Source of the DNA: Candidatus Hydrogenedentes bacterium CG07_land_8_20_14_0_80_42_17
Lineage (GTDB): Bacteria > UBA8481
Length of the DNA: 9,564 nucleotides
Direction: 5' to 3'
Assembly: GCA_002780065.1 (NCBI GenBank)
Contig: PEWQ01000135.1
Coordinates: forward strand, 1-9,564
Shown: one piece after another, positions 1-7,227 of the stretch
Layout: the number at the start of each line of letters is the position of its first letter
Numbering within the stretch: position 1 is the first letter of the stretch
Program-made: the position numbers and the translations under genes
Notes under the pieces: model-generated
What the model was told of the DNA's origin: nothing
The model's input: the letters and a program-made list of their open reading frames with translations, nothing else
The model's database searches: none

Positions 1-178
1 TATTTCTGAGAGTTCTCTTGAACGCAGAGATACTCGGCGCATGGTTTGATTCGACAGCTTTGTAATATTGCTCTACTGCTACAGCTTTTGATATCGCTTC
101 GTTTTCAGAAATAGCGCATGCAGAGAAGAGCGAAGAGATCACTAACCACCACAGCGTCATCGAAAATAATTTTTTCAA
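1..178 (-). CDS. Predicted lipoprotein, N-terminal part only (gene continues beyond the left edge)
   Basis: Reading the minus strand from a TTG at 178-176 gives an uninterrupted 59-residue N-terminus that starts MKKLFSMTLWWLVISSLFSAC. It has two lysines, a hydrophobic core and then F-S-A-C, a slightly atypical lipobox (Phe at -3), with Cys21 as the likely lipidated residue. The mature part (AISENEAISKAVAVEQYYKA...) is charged and helical-looking. An in-frame TAG lies directly before the TTG, so translation starts there or at the ATG at 160-158. I prefer the TTG because GGATGA sits 4 nt upstream and the Lys-Lys n-region follows. The gene begins 14 nt after the DUF2079 stop codon, which suggests one transcript. 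The product is expected to be membrane-anchored outside the cytoplasm. The visible part is too short to assign a family. Confidence 0.62.
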   Translation of the reverse strand, partial: MKKLFSMTLWWLVISSLFSACAISENEAISKAVAVEQYYKAVESNHAPSISAFKRTLRN

Positions 179-192
179 CTATTCATCCAATC

Positions 193-1752
193 TTATTCGT
201 CGTTTACGCCGATGCGAGGGCTAACGACTTTGTAGATGCTGATCAAATCAGTCTGTCTGTCAAGCTGAATGTTGTAACGCATTTTAACATCGTTCAGAAT
301 TTTCATACCCTCGTTGGTTTCCTCTTTTAATCCAACGATGTAATCTGGAATCCATTCTCCGGAAATAAATCGATTTTGGGCAAAGCGCGTTACATTATTA
401 TTATTCGGATAAATCACCGGTTGAGTTGCGAACCAAGTTGCCAAAGGTCCTTGAGTTACGATTATCTTGGCGTCTTGAGGTATTTCAATGCCCGCAATCG
501 GACTGCTCGGAAGGATATGATCGAAACTCAAAGAAAATATACCGCGACCCAGTGTGTGAAAATAATTTGCCTGAAGACCGATGGAGAGCGCCAGAAGACC
601 GGTTACGATCGCGCGAACAATTCTATTGTTATGAGTGGATAAGGGGAGGAAAAGTGGAAAGAAGTCTGTTACTTTTTTTAGCCCATGGAGTGCTCTCCAC
701 ATGATGAAACACGTGCCGACCTGCGTGTAGAAGCAGTTGATCTTGTACATATCATCTCCGGGATTGGATAAAAGAATCATGACGAGTTCAGGAATCGCGG
801 GGATTAAAGCCCAAGGCGCGAGGAGAGGAAGAAAGAGCCATGGCAAGAGAAGATGCGCTACAAAGCCGATCTTACCTGGTATCAGAACGACCCGCGCCAG
901 CCTCACAGGATCTGTCAAAATCGTCATCAGGATTTCGCGCTTGGAGTTTCCCAGTGCCGAGTAATGAAAAGCGATGGATGGTTGAAGACCGTCGGTAGGC
1001 ATGCACGCCGGTTGAATGATTATGAAATGAATTGCGGCAAGACCAACAACTATTAGCGCGAAGATCAGCAATTTGGCAGAGGCACGACGAAAGTATATAA
1101 TCCCGGCAATACAGGCAAGAAGAGGTACAGCAGTAAGAAATGTTTCAATTGAAAACGCCGCCGATGTGGACATGCATATAAACCAGAAGAGAGATTTTTT
1201 TTCCAGAGCCAGAAGTGCTCCGAGAAGGAACGGCACGGAGAATACTTGAGGCTCCAGAGCGTTAGCAGACCATCCGGCCATAGGCGGATACAGAAGGAAG
1301 ATAGTGGCGCAGGTGGCTGAGACAATTTTATCGCGAAGAATCTGTTGAGCCAAAAAGTAGACAATGATTGAGCAGGATAAAGACGTAATGCATTGTACAG
1401 ACTCAAGGAAGAAGACACTGGAATTCACAAGAAAAAACGGAATGATGAATATAATATTGTAAGAAGGATGATAGCCTAGAAAGTTCATTCCGATGAGATC
1501 GCTGAACCAAAGCCTGCCATTAACAGTGTTCCACAGTATGTTTACAGTGGCGGATGAGTCTACGACATGTCCCGTGAGCGGAATGATGCTAAGACGTTGA
1601 ATACCGACAGCGATGAAGAGCAATAATGTGAGTATAAAGAGAAAGTGTCGTGAAGAGGAATGAGAAATCTTTTTGTCAAACGCATAGCTTACTACTATCA
1701 CTAAGAGCGCAATCGCCAGCGAATAGACAAAAGGAATCAGGGATGTATTCAT
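193..1752 (-). CDS. DUF2079 family polytopic membrane protein
   Basis: A 519-residue integral membrane protein with about ten hydrophobic segments, the first at residues 5-25. Landmarks resembling DUF2079 are: an acidic residue after the first loop (VVDSSA, Asp65), LWNTVNGRLW (73-82), NFLGYHPSYNIIFIIPF (90-106, His95), ALEPQVFSVPFLLGALLAL (165-183), the SIETFL segment near 201, the long HYSALGNS...LLPWLFLPLLAPWALIPAIPELVMILLSN stretch (263-330), and an extracytoplasmic C-terminal part with IPQDAKIIVTQGPLATWFA (424-442). The family has no firm biochemical function. Its architecture, with an acidic residue in the first loop and many helices, resembles GT-C glycosyltransferases, so a polyprenyl-sugar-dependent transferase is a reasonable inference. 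The usual DLG-like motif is replaced here by VDSSA. The start is ATG at 1752-1750; an in-frame TAG three codons upstream excludes a longer form. No Shine-Dalgarno sequence is visible. Confidence 0.85.
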   Translation of the reverse strand: MNTSLIPFVYSLAIALLVIVVSYAFDKKISHSSSRHFLFILTLLLFIAVGIQRLSIIPLTGHVVDSSATVNILWNTVNGRLWFSDLIGMNFLGYHPSYNIIFIIPFFLVNSSVFFLESVQCITSLSCSIIVYFLAQQILRDKIVSATCATIFLLYPPMAGWSANALEPQVFSVPFLLGALLALEKKSLFWFICMSTSAAFSIETFLTAVPLLACIAGIIYFRRASAKLLIFALIVVGLAAIHFIIIQPACMPTDGLQPSIAFHYSALGNSKREILMTILTDPVRLARVVLIPGKIGFVAHLLLPWLFLPLLAPWALIPAIPELVMILLSNPGDDMYKINCFYTQVGTCFIMWRALHGLKKVTDFFPLFLPLSTHNNRIVRAIVTGLLALSIGLQANYFHTLGRGIFSLSFDHILPSSPIAGIEIPQDAKIIVTQGPLATWFATQPVIYPNNNNVTRFAQNRFISGEWIPDYIVGLKEETNEGMKILNDVKMRYNIQLDRQTDLISIYKVVSPRIGVNDE

Positions 1753-1996
1753 GACGTGCTAAACGTTTTTTTGACGTAGATTATTGCATTATTATGCTGA
1801 GTAACAATCATTCAGCAGTTCCCTTTCTGATAGGAATTTTCTTTTTTCAACTGCATGAGTAATGATAGCAGGAGCAACTACTGGAAGCAAGTTCAAAGAC
1901 GATTACATTGAAAAAGTGACACTCTTATGCACACATCGCATTTCCCTTTCAACTTGATTCTTGCATTTCAATATGAAACGATATAGCTGATGAAAT
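1753..1996. other. Divergent intergenic region
   Basis: These 244 nt separate the DUF2079 gene (minus) from the PduS-like gene (plus), so both promoters should lie here. The sequence is AT-rich. I found no convincing -35/-10 pair for either direction, no Shine-Dalgarno sequence before either gene, and no cobalamin-riboswitch B12 box (GCCACTG), which I looked for because of the PduS-like gene. The hexamer TGACGT occurs twice in direct orientation just upstream of the DUF2079 start (about 1752-1757 and 1772-1777), with AACGTT between them. Whether it binds a regulator is unknown. Confidence 0.5.
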
Positions 1997-3316
1997 ATGT
2001 CTATCGTTGAAGCTGTAAAAACTGCAGGAATAATCGGAGCCGGCGGCGCAGGCTTTCCGACCCACGTAAAATTATCCTCAAAGGCTGAGTGGGTCATAGC
2101 GAACTGCGCCGAATGCGAACCGCTCTTGAAAGTCGATCAGCAGACTTCCCGGCTTCAAGCTGTAAAACTTGTGCGCGGACTGATTATTGCCGCCGAAGCG
2201 GTCGGCGCGGTCAAATTCGGAATTGCGATAAAAGAAAAGCACAAAGAGACAATCTCTGCACTTGAACGAGCAATTTATGGAACATCTGCAGAGATTTATA
2301 AATTGCAGGACTATTATCCTGCAGGCGATGAATTCAGCATTGTGTACGAAGTGACCGGCAGAATTATTCCTGAAGGCGGACGACCCACAGATTGCGGATG
2401 CTTAGTCCAGAATGTAATTACACTGATTCAGATTGCAGAAGCTGTCGATGAAGAGAAACCTGTTCTGTCGCGTCCAATAACAATCAGCGGCGCTGTTAGA
2501 AACCCAATTACGGTTGTAACTCCGATAGGAACTCCTCTTGAATTTTGCATAGAATCTGCCGGCGGCGCAGAAGTTTCGGATTTTGTCGTAATTGACGGCG
2601 GCCCTATGATGGGAAAGTTTGTTGATTTGAAAAAAGCATCCGTGACGAAACGCACATCGGGATTTTTGGTTTTTCCGCGCGAGCATAGATATGTTCAGCG
2701 CAGAATGATGAAGCCCGACGAGCATCAAAAAATTGCGCGATCAGCTTGCGATCAATGCAATTTATGTTCAGATTATTGCCCGAGGAATCTTTTAGGGCAC
2801 AGGTGCTGGCCGAGCCGCGTGATGCGCTCAGGCTTGACGGCAAATCCGAAACCTGACGATATTCTTAATGCTTTTCTCTGCTCTGAATGCGGACTCTGCT
2901 CGCTATGGGCATGTCCTATTCCTTTGCCAGTTAGAGAGATGATGGTTCAGACAAGACTTGCATTGCGCAAGCACGAGGTTAAGAATCCTTTTCGAAATCA
3001 AGAAGTTGAACCAAATAAATTTATCGCTAATCGAAAAGTTCCGGTTCATGTTCTTATGGATAAGATTGGAATTACAGATTTAGATTCACCTGCTCCTTTT
3101 TCCGGAGAACCGCTCTTTCCCGGCAGGTTGAGAATTCAATTGAACGCTCATGCCGGTTCACCGGCTTTGCCGAAAAAAAGTGTCGGTAATTCTGTTGCTA
3201 GAGGAGAAGTGATTGCAGAGCCTTCGGAAGGCGCATTGGGAGCGAAATATCATTCACCGATAGACGGCAAGGTTCTAAATATTTCCGATAACATTTTGGA
3301 GATTGGTGTGTCTTGA
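1997..3316 (+). CDS. PduS/RnfC-like flavin and Fe-S oxidoreductase (SLBB, two 4Fe-4S clusters)
   Basis: 439 residues, close to the roughly 450 of PduS, the cobalamin reductase of propanediol-utilising microcompartments. Domains in order are: an NDUFV1/RnfC-like FMN-binding N-terminus with GIIGAGGAGFPTHVKL (11-26) and NCAECEPLLKVDQQ (36-49); YYPAGDE (106-112); an SLBB domain (about 160-225, with NGGPMMG-like DGGPMMG at 200-206); two 4Fe-4S motifs, Cys251/254/257/261 and Cys295/298/301/306 (CX2CX2CX4CP, as in PduS); and a C-terminal barrel-sandwich domain (about 372-439, NAHAGSPALPKKSVGNSV). In classical RnfC that last domain is N-terminal, so the order favours the PduS type. Known family members pass electrons from NADH through FMN and Fe-S clusters. 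The substrate here is unknown because no cobalamin enzyme or shell gene is nearby. The protein is probably cytoplasmic. ATG 1997 is fixed by an in-frame TGA two codons upstream, and its Shine-Dalgarno is weak or absent. It overlaps the next gene by 4 nt. Confidence 0.88.
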   Translation: MSIVEAVKTAGIIGAGGAGFPTHVKLSSKAEWVIANCAECEPLLKVDQQTSRLQAVKLVRGLIIAAEAVGAVKFGIAIKEKHKETISALERAIYGTSAEIYKLQDYYPAGDEFSIVYEVTGRIIPEGGRPTDCGCLVQNVITLIQIAEAVDEEKPVLSRPITISGAVRNPITVVTPIGTPLEFCIESAGGAEVSDFVVIDGGPMMGKFVDLKKASVTKRTSGFLVFPREHRYVQRRMMKPDEHQKIARSACDQCNLCSDYCPRNLLGHRCWPSRVMRSGLTANPKPDDILNAFLCSECGLCSLWACPIPLPVREMMVQTRLALRKHEVKNPFRNQEVEPNKFIANRKVPVHVLMDKIGITDLDSPAPFSGEPLFPGRLRIQLNAHAGSPALPKKSVGNSVARGEVIAEPSEGALGAKYHSPIDGKVLNISDNILEIGVS

Positions 3317-4170
3317 ATACGGCAAGAGTTAAGAAAGCCGATTTTGCCGGAGCATGGTATCCTGACTCGAAGAAACGCTGTATCGAGCTGTTCGAAGCGT
3401 TCAAAGAAGATATTGGCGAAAACAAAATTGAAGTTGCCGGCAAAATTAGAGGCGCAATAGTTCCGCATGCCGGCTGGATTTATTCAGGCAGAACTGCATG
3501 GTCCGCGCTTTCTCTTGCCTCTGATTCGGAAGTTTCGTTAGTGGTGGTCTTCGGAGAACATCTTTCCTCTCACCAAGCTCCGCGAATCTGGGACATCGAT
3601 TCATGCGAGACTCCAATAAGGCAAATGGAATATGACAGAGAAGTCTTCGAAAAGATTTTGAGTTTAGATACTTTTGAAATTGAAACCGCAACGAATTATG
3701 TCAGGGACAACGGAATTGAGTTAGTGCTTCCTATGATTGCTCATACTTTTCCAGCCGCTAAATTAATTGCGATAGGAATGCCGGCTTCGAATCGAGCTAT
3801 TGAGTTGGGAAAAAAGATTTCAGAAATTATTAAAGATAGAAAAGATGTATTCTTCGTAGGCTCTACTGATCTGACGCATTACGGACCGTCTTACGGTTTT
3901 ACTCCAAATGGCCTCGGAGAAAAATCTTTGGAATGGGTTAGAAGAGAGAACGATAGAGAATTTATAGAATGTTGTGTTAGAACTGATCTGGAAGAAGCGA
4001 TTAAATCTGCCTCGATACGTCACAATGCATGCTGTCCCGGCGCGGCCGTAGCCGCTATTGCCGCATCAAATTCTCAAAAAGGTATAATGACATCTTATGC
4101 AACGAGTCATGATCGCAATAGCGGAGCGCCTATGGACTTTGTAGGCTACGCCGGAATAGTGCTGATATAA
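3313..4170 (+). CDS. Divergent MEMO-family protein (AmmeMemoRadiSam protein B-like)
   Basis: 285 residues with the MEMO fold signatures: FAGAWYPDSK near the N-terminus (11-20), IVPHAGWIYSGRTAW (49-63, His52), GEHLSSHQAP (81-90), ETPIRQMEYD (99-108), VGSTDLTHYGPSYGF (182-196, His189), HNACCPGAAVAAI (237-249, Cys240/Cys241) and a GYAGIVLI end. In human MEMO1 the metal site uses two His and one Cys; His52, probably His83, and Cys240 or Cys241 are the counterparts. The usual G-x-S-H-H and C-G-R-G-P patterns are altered, so this is a divergent member. The family resembles class III extradiol dioxygenases, and bacterial members often sit near AMMECR1 and radical SAM genes, neither of which is seen here. 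Its TTG start overlaps the upstream TGA (TTGA). An in-frame TAA at 3289-3291 leaves no other start, and GGAG at 3298-3301 may assist. Confidence 0.85.
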   Translation: MNTARVKKADFAGAWYPDSKKRCIELFEAFKEDIGENKIEVAGKIRGAIVPHAGWIYSGRTAWSALSLASDSEVSLVVVFGEHLSSHQAPRIWDIDSCETPIRQMEYDREVFEKILSLDTFEIETATNYVRDNGIELVLPMIAHTFPAAKLIAIGMPASNRAIELGKKISEIIKDRKDVFFVGSTDLTHYGPSYGFTPNGLGEKSLEWVRRENDREFIECCVRTDLEEAIKSASIRHNACCPGAAVAAIAASNSQKGIMTSYATSHDRNSGAPMDFVGYAGIVLI

Positions 4171-4218
4171 AAAGCAGTTTCAAGATAAAAGTTAGGACTT
4201 ATTACTAAGCTGCTTTTT
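4169..4218. terminator. Possible shared terminator between convergent genes
   Basis: AAAAAGCAG at 4169-4177 and CTGCTTTTT at 4210-4218 form a perfect 9-bp inverted repeat with a 32-nt loop and a T tract on either strand. It overlaps the MEMO stop codon and the last codons of the convergent 4205-4636 gene. The long loop makes it a weak intrinsic terminator, so this is a tentative call. Confidence 0.3.
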
Positions 4219-4636
4219 CTAATACTGATCTTTTTGAATCGCGAAGAGTTTCCAGCAAAGTTCCAACCATCTTATGAGCCCAGAAACTGCGCGCGGCATC
4301 GGACTCGATGTTATAGCCTTTTGAATTTAATTCTGTAATGAACTTCACCCATTCATCGTGGTTCCAACCGCTTTGATGCATATCGATGAATTTGTGCGAG
4401 AGAGCGACAAGCTCTCCGTCAAGCGGCAGTATTGGAAGAACTTTCTTCAAACGCTCAGCCTCAGTTTCAGACAATCCGATCGCTGTAAAATATTCGAAAC
4501 ATTTATTTGACGAAACCGGATTCAATTCTATTGAAGGAGCTTCATAAATTTTTATTACCTTTTCCTCAGATTTAATATTCCCTCTTCGAGATACCTTCTT
4601 TGATTTTACACTTTTTTTTGCTCTTGTTTTTGCCAT
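4205..4636 (-). CDS. Small lysine-rich hypothetical protein
   Basis: 143 residues, with no family recognised. The first 30 residues form a low-complexity basic tail (AKTRAKKSVKSKKVSRRGN...). It is followed by an acidic, probably helical and globular part: CFEYFTAIGLSETEAERLKKVLP, then DGELVALSHKFIDMHQSGWNHDEWVKFITELNSKGYNIE, then SFWAHKMVGTLLETLRD. There is no signal peptide or membrane segment, so it should be cytoplasmic. The basic tail would suit binding to nucleic acid or to another polyanion, but that is inference. Two ATGs lie in tandem (4639 and 4636). AGGAGG at 4647-4642 is only 2 nt from the first and 5 nt from the second, so I chose the second. It lies 68 nt after the EamA transporter stop codon on the same strand and probably ends that operon. 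Confidence 0.72.
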   Translation of the reverse strand: MAKTRAKKSVKSKKVSRRGNIKSEEKVIKIYEAPSIELNPVSSNKCFEYFTAIGLSETEAERLKKVLPILPLDGELVALSHKFIDMHQSGWNHDEWVKFITELNSKGYNIESDAARSFWAHKMVGTLLETLRDSKRSVLEKAA

Positions 4637-4641
4637 CATTT

Positions 4642-4647
4642 CCTCCT
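4642..4647 (-). promoter_or_regulatory. Strong Shine-Dalgarno deciding a tandem ATG
   Basis: The minus strand reads AGGAGG-AA-ATG-ATG. The spacing favours the second ATG (4636-4634) as the start of the small lysine-rich protein. Confidence 0.65.
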
Positions 4648-4704
4648 GATAACATAAATTTGTCAGAGATTATATCGACACCAGCATTAAAAACTTTAGA
4701 AGAT

Positions 4705-5562
4705 TCAAATATGAATATTGGTGCTGATAGGGACTTCTTCTTTGCTTGTAAAAAGTCTTATTCCTGAAAGCAGAATTAACACTACCCCGGCTATTTTTTC
4801 CATATTCACTGTTTCATTGTAGAGAACCGCGCCCCAAACAATTCCGAAAATAATCTCCATATATCCTATTGTTCCGGCTGAAGAAGCCTGCACTTTTTTT
4901 AATCCCTGAAAATAAAGCGGCGCCGCAATTGCGAGATGAAGCGCACCTGCAGTTGAAGAGATGCAGAAGGAACGGGTGCTTACCGCACTAAACTCGAAAA
5001 ATGGAAGAGACAGAACAAGAAGAAAGAGCGAAGTGACGAAGGTTATCACAATCGGGTCGTTATCTTTTCTGGCAAGAGCGCGCGATATAAGTATTACTAC
5101 GGAATATGCCGCCGCAGATATCATAGCTAATCCGATTCCTATTGAATCGTTTCTTCCTCCGAACTGAATATTTTCCCGCGTGAAGAAGATTAGCCCGAGA
5201 ATAGCTATTATTAAGGCTTCAACTGCATTTCTCGTTGCTTTCTCTTTGAGAATTATCGGTGACACAACGGCGACGGCAACCGGAGCAAGATAATGAGGCA
5301 CAAGAACATTTCCTATAGATGTTAATTTGAATGCAATAAAAGAAGAGACGATATTGATCCCGCTTGCAACTGATAATGCGATTAGTAATTTCCATTCCAA
5401 CCTTTGCCATTCGATTCGGAGCCGTTTAAAGTAGAATAGAACCAGAATTGTCAGTCCAACTGTACTAGAGAGAATTATGTAATTTGATACAGGCAAATTA
5501 GATTCGCGAAGTAAAGGGCCGGTCGTTGACCATAGAAAAAAAGCGAAGAGTATTTTAAACAC
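4705..5562 (-). CDS. EamA/DMT superfamily transporter
   Basis: 285 residues and about ten hydrophobic helices arranged as two repeats of five, as expected for the drug/metabolite transporter superfamily. Typical segments are FAFFLWSTTGPLLRES at the N-terminus, the end of the first repeat (HYLAPVAVAVVSPIILKEKATRNAVEALIIAILGLIFF), and the second repeat ending in GTIGYMEIIFGIVWGAVLYNETVNMEKIAGVVLILLSGIRL. The PVAVA...LKE and E-I-I-F-G...NE patterns match the conserved ends of EamA domains. It sits in the inner membrane and probably exports or exchanges a small metabolite; the substrate cannot be told from sequence. Start is GTG at 5562-5560, sharing one base with the TPR gene's TAG stop (TAGTG). 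This points to translational coupling, with the purine-rich GGGGAAGAG just upstream as a possible ribosome site. Confidence 0.85.
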   Translation of the reverse strand: MFKILFAFFLWSTTGPLLRESNLPVSNYIILSSTVGLTILVLFYFKRLRIEWQRLEWKLLIALSVASGINIVSSFIAFKLTSIGNVLVPHYLAPVAVAVVSPIILKEKATRNAVEALIIAILGLIFFTRENIQFGGRNDSIGIGLAMISAAAYSVVILISRALARKDNDPIVITFVTSLFLLVLSLPFFEFSAVSTRSFCISSTAGALHLAIAAPLYFQGLKKVQASSAGTIGYMEIIFGIVWGAVLYNETVNMEKIAGVVLILLSGIRLFTSKEEVPISTNIHI

Positions 5563-6728
5563 TATCGAACTCTTCCCCTGATTACCGCTCCTTGCCGAGA
5601 AATTTGATTTAATTGATTAAGTCTATCGACCGCGTCGCGGTATCCTGGAGAAAGTTTGAGAGTTCTCTGCAGATGAGCTTTTGCCGGATCGATCTTGCCG
5701 ATTGTTTCATACGCTACTCCGAGCCAGTAATGAGCCTCTGTAAGGTCGGGCTGATCGTCGAGCAGTGTTTCAAAGTGTTCGATTGCCTCTTGAGGTTTTG
5801 AAAGTTTCAGGAGACACCATCCCAGCGCGAGCCGCGTCTGAAGTATGATGCTCAACTCTTCTTCAACAAGATTTTCTTTATCTTGATATAACCGCAGTGT
5901 TGCTATAAAAAATTCTACAGCCGGAGCATATTGTCCGTGTTCTTTGTAAGCAATTGCGAGATTGAATGCCAGTATCGGATCGTCGGGCGCATAATCAAGT
6001 GCGCGGCGGTACATCGAAATACCTCCGTCTATATCTCCGCGTGCAACGGAAACATTTCCCAGAAATGTCAAAGCTCTAGCTGAAACAAGTCCGTTTGCGA
6101 CAGCCTGATTAAGATATTTTACCGCTCCGCTGTAACCTTCCGGCCCAAGCTGATAGTATGCTGTGCCGAGATCATAAAGATCTCTTGCGCTGAAATTCGC
6201 TCCGAGCGCTTTTGCTTGTCTGAAGAGCAATACGGATTGTTCAAACATTCCTCTAGCAAGATTCTGTTCCTCTGAGAAAAATCTCCTTCGAAATCCGGTG
6301 AGATCTTTATTCAATACAGAACGAAGTTTTGCTACATCTTCGCCCAATTTTTCCCACTCACTAAGTTTTTTCTCGAAGTAATCTTTCAATTCGGAGTCTG
6401 AGCTTATGTCGTCCGGCAATTCATTTTTTGATACTGCCAGACCCCATTGAAGATAATAACGCGCAAGCTCCAGTCTTGTTGCATGATCCAGCGGGTCTTT
6501 AGAAAGTTTTCGATTTGTCATCTCTACATCGAGAACCATCTGACTGTTGGAATTCGCTCTTTGCCAAGGCGCGTAGATATAAATCAAGACAGCAACTGCG
6601 ATGCCTGCAGAAACCGCTATTGAGATGAGAAGTTCAGTATCATATTTTGAGATGAATTGTTTCAACTGAAAAAAGATAACTGAAATTTTATTTTTCGAAA
6701 AACTATTTTGGCGGAATGACGAGAGCAT
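5562..6728 (-). CDS. Membrane-anchored TPR repeat protein
   Basis: 388 residues. A basic N-terminus is followed by one transmembrane helix (about 32-53, ELLISIAVSAGIAVAVLIYIYAPW), then a linker and a helical region (60-180). Next come about five tetratricopeptide repeats: near 183-215 (DLYDLGTAYYQLGPEGYSGAVKYLNQAV), 217-249 (ALTFLGNVSVARGDIDGGISMYRRALDYAPDD), 251-283, 294-328 (ALGWCLLKLSKPQEAIEHFETLLDDQPD) and 330-362 (AHYWLGVAYETIGKIDPAKAHLQRTLKLSPG). By the positive-inside rule the short basic N-terminus is cytoplasmic and the TPR part lies outside, where it would act as a protein-binding scaffold. Its partner is unknown. The ATG at 6728-6726 lies 26 nt inside the upstream MaoC-like gene, with AGGAAGAGG just before it. 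A later start would remove the membrane helix. Its stop overlaps the next gene's GTG. Confidence 0.82.
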   Translation of the reverse strand: MLSSFRQNSFSKNKISVIFFQLKQFISKYDTELLISIAVSAGIAVAVLIYIYAPWQRANSNSQMVLDVEMTNRKLSKDPLDHATRLELARYYLQWGLAVSKNELPDDISSDSELKDYFEKKLSEWEKLGEDVAKLRSVLNKDLTGFRRRFFSEEQNLARGMFEQSVLLFRQAKALGANFSARDLYDLGTAYYQLGPEGYSGAVKYLNQAVANGLVSARALTFLGNVSVARGDIDGGISMYRRALDYAPDDPILAFNLAIAYKEHGQYAPAVEFFIATLRLYQDKENLVEEELSIILQTRLALGWCLLKLSKPQEAIEHFETLLDDQPDLTEAHYWLGVAYETIGKIDPAKAHLQRTLKLSPGYRDAVDRLNQLNQISRQGAVIRGRVR

Positions 6729-7125
6729 AACCTCTTCCTACCAATTCATTCTTTTGATTAGTTACTTTAAAAGTAATTTTGCAGAGATTAAGTTTTTCGT
6801 TACGCTCTGCGACCTCGGCAGTAACTTTTATTGTGTCGCCGGGATAAACAGGTTTTTGATACTTGGAATACATCTCGCGTGCGATTGTGCCGAGCCCGGG
6901 GAATTTCATTCCAATCACACCGGAAACAATTCCGCTTAAAAGAACACCATGAGCTACTCTCTTTCCGAACGGCGATGCCGCCGCATACTCGTCATCGATA
7001 TGAATCGGATTTTTGTCGCCCGTTGCTTCGGCGAACATGCGAATATGCTCATCCGTGATTGTGTAATTATATTCGATTCTGTCTCCTAGAGCTAATTCAG
7101 CTAAAGTCTTTCCTTTTTGAAACAT
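6703..7125 (-). CDS. MaoC-like hot-dog dehydratase, (R)-specific enoyl-CoA hydratase type
   Basis: 140 residues from the preferred start, the size of a single hot-dog domain such as PhaJ. The hydratase-2 motif is clear: FAEATGDKNPIHIDDEYAAASPFGKRVAHGVLLSG (31-65), with Asp37 and His42 as the expected catalytic pair. Then come FPGLGTIAREMYSKYQKPVYPGDTIKVTAEV (75-105) and a short C-terminus. Enzymes of this family add water reversibly to trans-2-enoyl-CoA to give (R)-3-hydroxyacyl-CoA; some act in fatty acid or polyester metabolism. The acyl substrate here is not evident. The start is ATG 7125-7123 because GGAGGAG (7140-7134) lies 8 nt upstream. A TTG at 7158 would add 11 residues, but those codons would include the Shine-Dalgarno sequence, so I reject it. 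It is the first gene of the four-gene minus-strand run. Confidence 0.88.
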   Translation of the reverse strand: MFQKGKTLAELALGDRIEYNYTITDEHIRMFAEATGDKNPIHIDDEYAAASPFGKRVAHGVLLSGIVSGVIGMKFPGLGTIAREMYSKYQKPVYPGDTIKVTAEVAERNEKLNLCKITFKVTNQKNELVGRGYALVIPPK

Positions 7126-7145
7126 ATTTACATCTCCTCCAATAT

Positions 7146-7175
7146 CGAATAAGAACAACTTTTAGATAGTATCAA
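7146..7175 (-). promoter_or_regulatory. Candidate promoter of the MaoC-TPR-EamA run
   Basis: On the minus strand TTGATA (7175-7170) and TATTCG (7151-7146) are separated by 18 nt and lie just upstream of the Shine-Dalgarno sequence of the MaoC-like gene. The -35 matches 5 of 6 consensus bases; the -10 is poor. Confidence 0.25.
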
Positions 7176-7227
7176 ATAGATGTTGAAAGGTCAGCTTTTT
7201 CTATCTGAGAAATTACGAATCTAATAT

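Noticed and set aside
1065-1418. 117-residue minus-strand frame inside the DUF2079 gene
   Set aside because: It is a shadow in another frame of a well-supported membrane protein.
1862-1957. A 31-codon plus-strand frame (MIAGATTGSKFKDDYIEK...) in the divergent intergenic region
   Set aside because: It has no proper ribosome site, is short and ends in unremarkable sequence. It may be chance.
1753-1996. Possible cobalamin riboswitch upstream of the PduS-like gene
   Set aside because: No GCCACTG-like B12 box or other conserved segment is found on the plus strand; an AAGGGAA on the minus strand has no supporting context.
7126-7158. Longer form of the MaoC-like protein starting at TTG 7158
   Set aside because: The extra 11 codons contain the strong Shine-Dalgarno sequence that serves ATG 7125, and they do not extend the hot-dog fold.
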